In this document: piece by piece, positions 35,184 to 42,892 of the stretch
How positions within the stretch are numbered: the stretch's first letter is position 1
Layout: each line of letters opens with the position of its first letter
Position numbers and translations under genes: made by a program
Notes under the pieces: generated by a model
What the model saw: the letters and a program-made list of their open reading frames with translations, nothing else
What the model was told of the DNA's origin: nothing
Database searches by the model: none
NCBI GenBank assembly: GCA_016932735.1
Contig: JAFGCI010000010.1
Coordinates: 1-44,746 of the forward strand
Reading direction: 5' to 3'
Source: Candidatus Aenigmatarchaeota archaeon
Lineage (GTDB): Archaea > Aenigmatarchaeota > Aenigmatarchaeia > QMZP01 > QMZT01
Length of the DNA: 44,746 bases

Positions 35184-35258
35184 TGGGATCGGTGGGATTT
35201 GAACCCACGCTCTCGAACTCCCGAAGCTCGGATGTTAGCCAAACTACACCACGACCCC
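35184..35258 (-). tRNA. tRNA-Pro (anticodon CGG)
   Basis: 75 nt on the minus strand. The acceptor stem GGGGTCG pairs with CGATCCC (one G-U), the D arm has GTGT/ACAT with TTTGGCTA in the loop, the anticodon stem is CGAGC/GTTCG with loop TTCGGGA (anticodon CGG), and the T arm is GTGGG-TTCAAAT-CCCAC. The discriminator base is A, as in Pro tRNAs. CCA is not encoded. Its 5' end is 1 nt from the end of the epimerase gene on the same strand, so it is probably cut out of that mRNA. Confidence 0.95.
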
Positions 35259-35259
35259 T

Positions 35260-36174
35260 TTAATCTAAATATTCTGACCCCAATTCTTTTATAGTCTTCC
35301 TTATTCCGGTCTTAAAATCATATTTAGGTTTGTAGCCGAGAACTCTCCTTGCTTTCGAAATATCCACAATCCTGTTCCGCACCAATCGTGTAATGCTCGA
35401 GACTTTGGTCGTGGTGTCGGATTCTCGCCTCTTTTCTTTAAGTCTGGCCAGTAATTTAGCCAGAAAAACAGGAACGGTCTTCGTTGGCATTTCAACTCCG
35501 AGAGCATCAGCAATATCCTTGTATATTTCCCTGTAGGTCTTCGGGTCGCCGTCTGCTATATTGAATATTTCATTTTTTGCTTCCGGTTTCAATGCGAGGG
35601 CAAGAGCATCGACCATGTCATCGACGTAAATCAGATGCCAGAAATTCTTTCCGGAACCTATCATCGGATATCTTTTCTTTGCTGCCTTGATTATGTCAGA
35701 CCAGAATTTGTTCGGCCCGTAAGCGATGGTAGACCTTATTATTGTGTATGGTATACCCGATTCTTTGACGAGCTTCTCCTGCTGCATTTTGCTTTCTTCG
35801 TAACCAGTATCCGGATTATAAGGAGCATCCTCATCCAATGGAAGTCTGGCCTCTCCCAGAACACCAACAGAGCTGACAAGAATAAATCTCTTTATTCCTT
35901 TCTTCAGGAAGTTTATGGTTCCTTCGATGTTGACCTGTTTCATCATTGGATCGGTCTCATCGAGTATTGCAGCAAGATGATAAACGACATCGGGCAAGGG
36001 GGATAATGTTTTTTCAACTTCTTTTTTATTGAGTATATCGCCTTTGATTAGTTTCGCCCCTTTGGGAGCTTCCCCGTAGCTTGCAAAAATCACGACCTCA
36101 TGGCCGTTTTTCATGAGCTTCTTCGCAAGCCTGTTCCCCACAAACCCCGTTCCGCCTGTAATCAGAACACGCAT
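35260..36174 (-). CDS. NAD-dependent epimerase/dehydratase (extended SDR)
   Basis: 304 residues. The Rossmann dinucleotide site GGTGFVGNRLAKKL is at the N-terminus; the catalytic Ser is in FILVSSVGV and the Tyr-Lys pair in GYEESKMQQEK. The family acts on nucleotide-sugars or similar substrates; the exact substrate is not clear. It may supply surface glycan precursors, consistent with the nearby cis-prenyl transferase. Confidence 0.88.
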   Translation of the reverse strand: MRVLITGGTGFVGNRLAKKLMKNGHEVVIFASYGEAPKGAKLIKGDILNKKEVEKTLSPLPDVVYHLAAILDETDPMMKQVNIEGTINFLKKGIKRFILVSSVGVLGEARLPLDEDAPYNPDTGYEESKMQQEKLVKESGIPYTIIRSTIAYGPNKFWSDIIKAAKKRYPMIGSGKNFWHLIYVDDMVDALALALKPEAKNEIFNIADGDPKTYREIYKDIADALGVEMPTKTVPVFLAKLLARLKEKRRESDTTTKVSSITRLVRNRIVDISKARRVLGYKPKYDFKTGIRKTIKELGSEYLD

Positions 36175-36338
36175 TTATAATCACCGACACAATTAAATTG
36201 AAACTGTCGTTGAAATATAGTGAATGTCATTATTCAAATTTATTATGCCCTTCACTATAAATCACTGAAATACGAATGGTATCTATTATTTAAATATCAC
36301 TGAAAAGAACAATCTATAGAATTACAAGGTGTTCGGTA

Positions 36339-37115
36339 ATGATGAAAATCGGGAAAGTTGAGAAGTATATTAATGATGTCATTGAAAGGGAGGGCGGGAT
36401 GACTTTCATTCTGATAGACCCGTGCGATCACAAGACTCCGGAAACGGCAATAAAAACTGCCAAAGAAAGTGTTGAGTCAGGAGCAGACCTCATACTAATC
36501 GGCGGTTCCATTGGAGCGCAGGGCGAGCTTCTTGACGCCGTTGCAAAAGGAATAAAGGAGCAAGTCAATGTTCCGATAAACATATTTCCGGGAAACACTT
36601 CATCTATAACAAGATACGCGAATTCGATTTATTTCATGAGCATGTTAAACTCAAGGAATGCATACTGGTCTACGATGGCTCAGACCGTCGCCGCTCCGGT
36701 GATAAAAAAGCTCGGCATAGAGGCCATTCCTACCGGCTACATAGTGATTTCCCCCGGCGGAACGGTTGGGTGGGTAAGCGATGCTAACCTTGTCCCGAGG
36801 CATAAGCCGCAGATAGCGGCTGCCCTTGCAATGGCAGGCGAGCTGACGGGGAACAGGATTATTCTGACGGACTGCGGCTCCAATCCGAAAGACGGTCACA
36901 TGCCTTTTGAAATGATAAAAGCCGTCAGCGATTCCATAAGCGTTCCTTATGTGGTTGGCGGTGGGTTCAGGACAGCGGAGCAGGCCGGAAAAGCCATAGA
37001 AAACGGGGCAGACGCTGTCCAGATAGGCACAGCCGTAGAGAATATAGCAGATGTCAGGAAGAAGGTCGAGGCAATCGTCAAATCCATTAAAGCCGCAGGC
37101 AGGAAGAAAGTCTAA
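36339..37115 (+). CDS. Geranylgeranylglyceryl phosphate synthase
   Basis: First committed step of archaeal membrane lipid synthesis: joins geranylgeranyl diphosphate to sn-glycerol-1-phosphate. Motifs: TFILIDPCDHKTPE (Mg2+/phosphate), LILIGGSIG, VNVPINIFPGNTSSI, TGYIVISPGGTVGWVSDA, then the phosphate-binding PYVVGGGFRTAEQA and DAVQIGTAVE. This pattern fits the group II enzymes. 258 residues. AAGGTG lies just upstream; TATA-like TTATTTAAATA near 36285. The start could also be the next ATG (36342). Confidence 0.94.
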   Translation: MMKIGKVEKYINDVIEREGGMTFILIDPCDHKTPETAIKTAKESVESGADLILIGGSIGAQGELLDAVAKGIKEQVNVPINIFPGNTSSITRYANSIYFMSMLNSRNAYWSTMAQTVAAPVIKKLGIEAIPTGYIVISPGGTVGWVSDANLVPRHKPQIAAALAMAGELTGNRIILTDCGSNPKDGHMPFEMIKAVSDSISVPYVVGGGFRTAEQAGKAIENGADAVQIGTAVENIADVRKKVEAIVKSIKAAGRKKV

Positions 37116-37185
37116 GACATATACATCCGGAAAATAAGTGACCTTTTTCATATTTCTTCTTTCATAAAACCCATATTAAGAGAAA

Positions 37186-37258
37186 CATTTATAAAGCAGG
37201 ATAATCAAAATCAATTAACCGCTTAACAAAAGCTTATTATATTCTAAGTGGTGGAGGT
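37186..37258 (+). promoter_or_regulatory. Promoter and RBS of the MC1 gene
   Basis: CATTTATAAAG (37186-37196) is a near-ideal TATA box. It predicts a leader of about 45 nt ending in GGAGGT (37253-37258) 5 nt before the ATG. This is the strongest promoter/RBS pair in the right part of the window, fitting an abundant protein. Confidence 0.6.
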
Positions 37259-37263
37259 AATTT

Positions 37264-37569
37264 ATGGCAAAAAGAAAATCTAAAAGAGTTGCAAAAAAAT
37301 ACTATGTTCTTAAAGCTGGCAGAAAATCAGCAATCTTTACCGGTTCCCAGCCAAGACAGGCAGCTCTGAAAGCAGCAACGAGGGGTTTCAGCGACATAAA
37401 GCTTAGAGAGAGAGGCAGAAGGAACAAAGACGGCACATACACAATGCACCTTTTCAAGGGTAACAGAAAACAGGTAAGTGCTCCATCAAACGCTCCTTCA
37501 TGGTTGCCAAGCAAGGTCTGGAAACCAATCGTAAAGAAAGTTGGCGTTGAAAGAGTAACAAAAATTTAA
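37264..37569 (+). CDS. Chromosomal protein MC1
   Basis: Small basic non-histone protein that bends and compacts DNA as a monomer. 101 residues. Family marks: YYVLKAGRKSAIFTGSQPRQAALKAATRG, then IKLRERGRRNKDGTYTMHLFKG and APSWLPSKVWKPIVKKVGVERV; the tryptophan and Pro-rich loop at the DNA-bending face are kept. The N-terminal KRKSKRVAKK extension is basic. No histone gene is visible here, so MC1 may be a main chromatin protein in this lineage. Confidence 0.95.
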   Translation: MAKRKSKRVAKKYYVLKAGRKSAIFTGSQPRQAALKAATRGFSDIKLRERGRRNKDGTYTMHLFKGNRKQVSAPSNAPSWLPSKVWKPIVKKVGVERVTKI

Positions 37570-37581
37570 TTTGTTTAACCG

Positions 37582-37622
37582 GATGCAACTTTAGGGTTGC
37601 ATCATATCTTTTCTTTTTCTTT
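37582..37622 (+). terminator. Hairpin plus T-rich terminator after MC1
   Basis: An 8-bp perfect stem GATGCAAC/GTTGCATC (37582-37589 and 37596-37603, loop 6 nt) is followed by a T-rich run to 37622. The bacterial-like hairpin form is uncommon in archaea, where T-runs alone usually suffice. Confidence 0.55.
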
Positions 37623-37642
37623 ATAAATGGGCTCAAAACTAA

Positions 37643-37687
37643 TTATATAAATGTCATCCGTCATTAATGTGTTATAGTTTCAGGAGG
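37643..37687 (+). promoter_or_regulatory. Promoter and RBS of hppA
   Basis: TTATATAA (37643-37650) is the likely TATA box. AGGAGG ending at 37687 lies 7 nt before the GTG at 37695 and decides that start. Confidence 0.5.
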
Positions 37688-37694
37688 CCTGCTT

Positions 37695-39680
37695 GTGTAC
37701 GAAAATATATGGAACTGCCTGCCTTGGGTTAGTGGTTTATTAGCTCTTGTTTTTGCCGGAGTGCTGATAATATCTATAAAGAGAAAAGATGATGGTCCGG
37801 AAGAAGTAAGGAATCTGACACACCTTATACATCAGGGAGCATTGACTTATCTTAATAAACAATACAAAATTCTCAGTGCCTTCGTGTTAATTGTCGGAGT
37901 TGTTCTGTGTTTCGGCATTGGACAAAATATTGCAATAGCGTTCTTTTTGGGAGCGTTTTTCTCGGCTCTTGCCGGTAATATAGGGATGAGGGTAGCAACA
38001 ATCGCCAACGGAAAAACAGCTGCCGCATGCCAGAAAAGCATGAACAAAGGCCTTAGGGTCGCGTTTTCCTCCGGAGCTGTAATGGGTATGACTGTTGTAG
38101 GTATGGGTCTTTTAGGCATTAGTTTTCTTTATGCGGTTTTCGGCGATCCTAACATAATATACGGTTTCGGTTTCGGGGCATCGGGTATAGCTTTATTTGC
38201 AAGGGTCGGCGGCGGAATATACACAAAGGCCGCAGATGTCGGAGCCGACCTTGTCGGCAAGATTGAAGAAGGAATTCCTGAAGATGACCCCAGAAATCCT
38301 GCAACGATTGCTGATAATGTGGGTGATAATGTCGGCGATGTTGCTGGTATGGGAGCCGACCTTTTTGAATCATACGTCGATTCTATAATAGCCGCTATGG
38401 CCATAGGAGCCGTTCTGTCAACTTTCGGCGGCTATGCGGCCGTCCTTCCAATGGCTATAGCCGGTCTCGGTATTCTCGTTTCGATAGTGGGGACATTCTT
38501 TGTTAAGGCACACAGAAAGAAAGATGCGGCAAAAACTCTTAACAGAGGCACCTTCATTTCAGCCGGACTGATGTTTTTATTATCGTATTTCCTTATAACT
38601 CAGATGATGGGTCCGGAAGGTGTGAATCTCTGGTATGCAACAATATCGGGTCTGGTGTCCGGACTTTTAATCGGCGCTTCAACTGAATATTTCACATCAG
38701 AAAAAAATAAACCTGCACAGGATATTGCAGAAGCTTCAAAAACCGGGGCGGCAACCAATATAATCACGGGTCTTGCATTTGGAATGGAGAGCACAATAAT
38801 ACCCGTCCTTGCTATATGCGCAGCCATTCTTATCTCTTACCAGACCGGAGGTTTGTATGGAATTGCACTGGCGTCTGTAGGCATGCTTTCAACTCTGGGC
38901 ATAACCCTTGCCAGCGACACATATGGTCCCGTGGCGGACAACGCTGCAGGCATTGCAGAGATGGCAAACCTCGGGATCAAGGTAAGAGAAAAAGCAGAAT
39001 CCCTCGATGCTGTAGGTAACACAACGGCAGCTATAGGAAAGGGATTTGCAATAGGCTCGGCCGCATTGACTTCGATTGCATTGTTTGTGGTATACGGACA
39101 GACGGTCGGCCTTACAGGAATAGATCTTATCAAGCCTGGCGTTTTTGTCGGATTATTTATCGGAGGCCTTCTTCCCTTCGTTTTTTCCTCACTTACAATG
39201 AACGCTGTAGGAAAAGCGGCTATACAAATGGTGGATGAGGTCAGGAGGCAGTTCAGAACAAAGAAAGGTATTCTTGAAGGAACAGAAAAGCCCGATTATG
39301 CAAGATGCATTGAGATAAGCACCCATTCTGCATTAAGACAGATGATTTTACCCGGTGTGCTTGCAATAGCAGCTCCTATAGCTGTAGGTATGGTATTGGG
39401 TGTGGAAGCTCTCGGGGGGCTTCTTGCCGGCGGTATTGTGACAGGCTTCATGCTCGCGCTCCTAATGGCCAATGCAGGCGGTGCATGGGACAACGCGAAA
39501 AAATACATAGAATCAGGAAAGGATGGAGGCAAAGGTTCGGATACGCACAAAGCTTCTGTCGTTGGAGATACCGTGGGAGATCCATTCAAGGATACGAGCG
39601 GTCCTTCATTGAATATTCTGATAAAACTGATGTCAATAGTGGCGCTTGTCTTCGCTCCGCTTTTCCTTTTATTTGTTTAA
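37695..39680 (+). CDS. hppA: K+-dependent membrane pyrophosphatase, probably Na+-pumping
   Basis: Integral membrane pump driven by pyrophosphate hydrolysis, 661 residues with about 16 helices. Substrate-site motifs: [39 protein letters not shown] and, near the C-terminus, [30 protein letters not shown] at 441-445 has Ala, typical of K+-dependent enzymes (K+-independent ones have Lys). Glu225 in ADLFESY sits at the position (6.53) linked to Na+ transport in M. mazei and T. maritima enzymes. Na+ pumping is an inference. Start codon is GTG with AGGAGG upstream. Confidence 0.95.
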   Translation: MYENIWNCLPWVSGLLALVFAGVLIISIKRKDDGPEEVRNLTHLIHQGALTYLNKQYKILSAFVLIVGVVLCFGIGQNIAIAFFLGAFFSALAGNIGMRVATIANGKTAAACQKSMNKGLRVAFSSGAVMGMTVVGMGLLGISFLYAVFGDPNIIYGFGFGASGIALFARVGGGIYTKAADVGADLVGKIEEGIPEDDPRNPATIADNVGDNVGDVAGMGADLFESYVDSIIAAMAIGAVLSTFGGYAAVLPMAIAGLGILVSIVGTFFVKAHRKKDAAKTLNRGTFISAGLMFLLSYFLITQMMGPEGVNLWYATISGLVSGLLIGASTEYFTSEKNKPAQDIAEASKTGAATNIITGLAFGMESTIIPVLAICAAILISYQTGGLYGIALASVGMLSTLGITLASDTYGPVADNAAGIAEMANLGIKVREKAESLDAVGNTTAAIGKGFAIGSAALTSIALFVVYGQTVGLTGIDLIKPGVFVGLFIGGLLPFVFSSLTMNAVGKAAIQMVDEVRRQFRTKKGILEGTEKPDYARCIEISTHSALRQMILPGVLAIAAPIAVGMVLGVEALGGLLAGGIVTGFMLALLMANAGGAWDNAKKYIESGKDGGKGSDTHKASVVGDTVGDPFKDTSGPSLNILIKLMSIVALVFAPLFLLFV

Positions 39681-39837
39681 GAATGGAACGTATCCAGAAA
39701 ATTGCTCAGGTGGGATTTTTCTGATTTAAGTCCCTGTATATCAACATTCCTGCAGTTTTCAGTTTTGTATTCATTCACAGAAATCGGTTTGATTTCATCA
39801 ATTAAATATTTATTTCCCCCTTTTCATATTCATTGTC

Positions 39838-40326
39838 ATGGATACTGAAAAGAAGATTGTTTTTGTTGTGATGATCATTGCTACTTTCGTTTTTGTTGTG
39901 GCACTGTCATCTCTTTATGTGCAGACTGAAGTCTCTGCCGGAAACGCCTGTGGTTGTGCAATACCTATATGGCTTTTCATACCACTGCTTTCATCGATAG
40001 GCCTTCTTATCGGAACCCTTATATATTATCTTCTCAGAAGCGGAAAACAGGCCGAAACTCATCAGAAGGCTGGGTTCGATGTTAAAGAAATGGCCTCTTC
40101 ATTCACAAAGATGCTTCCGCAGGATGAAGCCGCGATAGTCAGACTGCTTATAGGAAATAAAGGAGAAATGACACAGGCAAGGCTTATGAAAGACAGTGGC
40201 TACAATAAAGTCAAGATTCATAGAATAGTAAAGAGGCTTCAGCTCAGGGGATTCGTAACTAAAACCAAGGACAGGAAAATCAATACGATTGCGCTTAGAG
40301 AAGATATAAGAAAATATCTGGATTAA
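39838..40326 (+). CDS. Membrane-anchored winged-helix protein
   Basis: 162 residues. Two TM helices (about 8-28 and 45-67) joined by an outside loop with NACGCAIP, then a cytosolic winged helix (about 92-155: DEAAIVRLLIGNKGEMTQARL, NKVKIHRIVKRLQLRGFV). Proteins of this layout are common in archaea and are thought to be membrane-bound transcription regulators. TATA-like TTAAATATTTAT (39802-39813) lies about 30 nt before the ATG, so probably leaderless. Its end overlaps the convergent smc gene by 4 nt. Confidence 0.82.
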   Translation: MDTEKKIVFVVMIIATFVFVVALSSLYVQTEVSAGNACGCAIPIWLFIPLLSSIGLLIGTLIYYLLRSGKQAETHQKAGFDVKEMASSFTKMLPQDEAAIVRLLIGNKGEMTQARLMKDSGYNKVKIHRIVKRLQLRGFVTKTKDRKINTIALREDIRKYLD

Positions 40327-42821
40327 TTCGTTGCTATCAGTTTTTTCAGGTTGTCCTCTTCTGTCAGATTAAGGCCTATAACCTTGGATTCTCCTTCATC
40401 CATTGAAACTCCATAGATTGTGTCTCCCTTTCTGACCAGATCTATATTATGGGAAACCACTATGAACTGCGCCATCTTTGACTGGTGCTGTATCAGTCTG
40501 GTCAGTGCAATCGTGTTGGTCTTATCAAGCGCCGCATCCGCTTCATCGAGTATATAGAACGGGCTCGGCTTATGCCTTTGTATAGCAAACAGGAAGGCGA
40601 GCGCGGTAAGTGTCTTTTCGCCTCCTGACATAGAATCGATGTACAGAAGTTTCTTCCCGGGAGGCTGTGCAGAAATCAGAAGGCCGGATTCTATATCCCC
40701 TTCCTTCTCTAATTTGAGATACGCATCGCCGCCCGTCATCTCATTATACAGTTCCAGGAACTGCTGGGAAACCGCTTCAAGCGTCTTTTTGAATACATCA
40801 TGCCTTTTCGAATCGACTTCAGCTATCGTTTCTTCTATCGACAATTTCTCTTTTATTATCTTTTCGACCTTTTCCTTGAAGGTCTTGAATTCCTCGTACA
40901 GGCTGTCATAATCCTCAATGGCTTTCATGTTGACAGGCCCGAGCTGCGCGAATTCGCCCATTATCTCGTTCTCCCTTCCCTTCAGCCACTGGACGCTCTT
41001 GTCCTTAAGATCGGATTCTTCCATCTCTTTGATATCATTTTCCTGCTTGCCGCCCCACTGTTCCTTGACAGAGTCACGCTTCGCTTCAAGGCGGGCCTTG
41101 TTTATATTAATTTTATTCAGTTCCTGCTGGATTATAATTCTCTTTTCATAAATGCTCTTTCTTTCTGACCTCAGCTTTTCGAGCTGCTCCTTGAGCTTTG
41201 CGCGCTTGCCTTCAAGGTTTGCGCTGCTCGATTTCTTCTCCTTTCCGAGAAGTTCCTTTAGCTGGGCTTCAAGCTCTTCTATCTCAATAATGAGTATCTT
41301 TATCTCTGATGATATCTTCTTTTTTTGCTCGTTATAACCCCTTATTCTTGGATCGGAGCTCTTCTTGATATAGAATCCTCCTGTCATGGCTCCGGTCGAT
41401 TCGACAAGGTCGCCGTCGATTGTCACCATCCTCGTTCTTTCGGTCTTGGATATCTCCTTTGCATTCTCGATGGTGCTGACGCATGCAGTAGTTCCAAAAA
41501 CGTAGCGGACTATATTCGAGTATTTCGGCTCGTGGTGGACGAGGTCTGAAATCCATCCGAAAGAGCCTTCGGGCGAGTCCGAGATGGCTTTCTGCTGTAT
41601 CCTGTCCATCGGAAGAAATCTGGCTCTTCCTATCTGGTTTTCTTTTAGATATCTTATACAGTTGACTGCAACATTTGCATTTTCAACGATGACATCCGAC
41701 ATATGGGCTCCGCCTGCTACATCGGCTGCGACTGCATATTTGTCAGGGACTATTATCAAATCTTTAAGGACTCCATGCACTCCCTGAATGTTCAGGACGG
41801 CCTCGACTGCAGGCGGACGCTTGCTGTCCATCTGGCGCATATCATTAATAAGTGCTTCAAGCCTCTCAATCTCTCTGTTATTCGCATCTATTGCGTTCTT
41901 CTTTGACTCTATTCCGGATTCGAGCCTTGAAATCTTTTTTGTAAGGTCGACCTGCTCTGAGATGTTCATCGCATCCCTTATAGCGTCTTCCAGTTCGTTC
42001 TCCTTTGCTTCAATCTTAATATCAAGCTCCTGAATGGTTTTTTCGCTCCTGTCATACTCGGACTGCTTCTCGTTTATCTTCTGCTCAATCTCTTCCATGC
42101 TTTTTTCCGTGGAAGAGAACTCTTTCCAGATGATCGATAACCTGACTTTGTTAAGCTCCTTCTCAAAGTTTTGATATTTCAGGGCTGCCTCCCTTTCTGC
42201 GGAAAGCCGTGACATTATTTCTCCTTTCTGTTCAACAACTATCTCGGCTTCCCTCACCTTAACAGCAATCTTTTCCAGTTCGTTCAGAGCCTTCTTTTTC
42301 TTCTCCTCATATTCAGTTATTCCGGAAATCTCGTCCAGGACAGTTCTCCTTTCCACCGGATCCATTTCTATTATCTGTGTGACTGCACCCTGTTTAAGGA
42401 TATTGTGGCCTCCGGGCTGTATCCTTGCCTTTGTGAAAACGTCGAGAATCTGCTGTCTTGTGACAATCTTCCCGTTTAGCCTGTATGCACTGACACCGCT
42501 CTTGTTTATCCTTCTGGAGATTGTCACGGTATCGGTGTCGAACGGCAGGACTTTGTCTTTGTTGGAAAAATATAATGTGACCTTTGCATAGTCAGCTCCT
42601 TCCTTCTTCCTGCTGCCGTTGAAAATAAGGTCCTGAGATTTCTTTGCCCTCAATATTTTTGATGATGTTTTTCCCAGAACAAATGATATTGCATCAGCAA
42701 TATTGCTTTTCCCCGAGCCGTTTGGTCCCGTGACAACGGAAAAATTGGTTGGGAAAGGTATGCTCGCTAACCTCTTAAATGATTTGAAACCCTGAACAGA
42801 AATCTTTTCGAGCCTGACCAT
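40323..42821 (-). CDS. smc: Chromosome segregation protein SMC, short-arm form
   Basis: SMC ATPase that organises DNA. Walker A GPNGSGKS is at residues 32-39, the hinge about 345-490 (GVHGVLKDLIIV, DSPEGSFGWISDLV, STGAMTGGF), signature MSGGEKTLTALAF at 731, Walker B FYILDEADAALD at 755-766. The order is complete, so it is not a truncation, yet the protein is 832 residues against about 1150-1200 for usual SMCs. Each coiled-coil arm is only about 170 residues rather than about 300. A TATA-like AATAAAAAC lies about 27 nt upstream. Confidence 0.93.
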   Translation of the reverse strand: MVRLEKISVQGFKSFKRLASIPFPTNFSVVTGPNGSGKSNIADAISFVLGKTSSKILRAKKSQDLIFNGSRKKEGADYAKVTLYFSNKDKVLPFDTDTVTISRRINKSGVSAYRLNGKIVTRQQILDVFTKARIQPGGHNILKQGAVTQIIEMDPVERRTVLDEISGITEYEEKKKKALNELEKIAVKVREAEIVVEQKGEIMSRLSAEREAALKYQNFEKELNKVRLSIIWKEFSSTEKSMEEIEQKINEKQSEYDRSEKTIQELDIKIEAKENELEDAIRDAMNISEQVDLTKKISRLESGIESKKNAIDANNREIERLEALINDMRQMDSKRPPAVEAVLNIQGVHGVLKDLIIVPDKYAVAADVAGGAHMSDVIVENANVAVNCIRYLKENQIGRARFLPMDRIQQKAISDSPEGSFGWISDLVHHEPKYSNIVRYVFGTTACVSTIENAKEISKTERTRMVTIDGDLVESTGAMTGGFYIKKSSDPRIRGYNEQKKKISSEIKILIIEIEELEAQLKELLGKEKKSSSANLEGKRAKLKEQLEKLRSERKSIYEKRIIIQQELNKININKARLEAKRDSVKEQWGGKQENDIKEMEESDLKDKSVQWLKGRENEIMGEFAQLGPVNMKAIEDYDSLYEEFKTFKEKVEKIIKEKLSIEETIAEVDSKRHDVFKKTLEAVSQQFLELYNEMTGGDAYLKLEKEGDIESGLLISAQPPGKKLLYIDSMSGGEKTLTALAFLFAIQRHKPSPFYILDEADAALDKTNTIALTRLIQHQSKMAQFIVVSHNIDLVRKGDTIYGVSMDEGESKVIGLNLTEEDNLKKLIATN

Positions 42822-42892
42822 ATGTGAATAATATTGTCCGGCGAAGTTTTTATTGGTTAATTGATTAATATCACCTGAGACAATATCTTATT

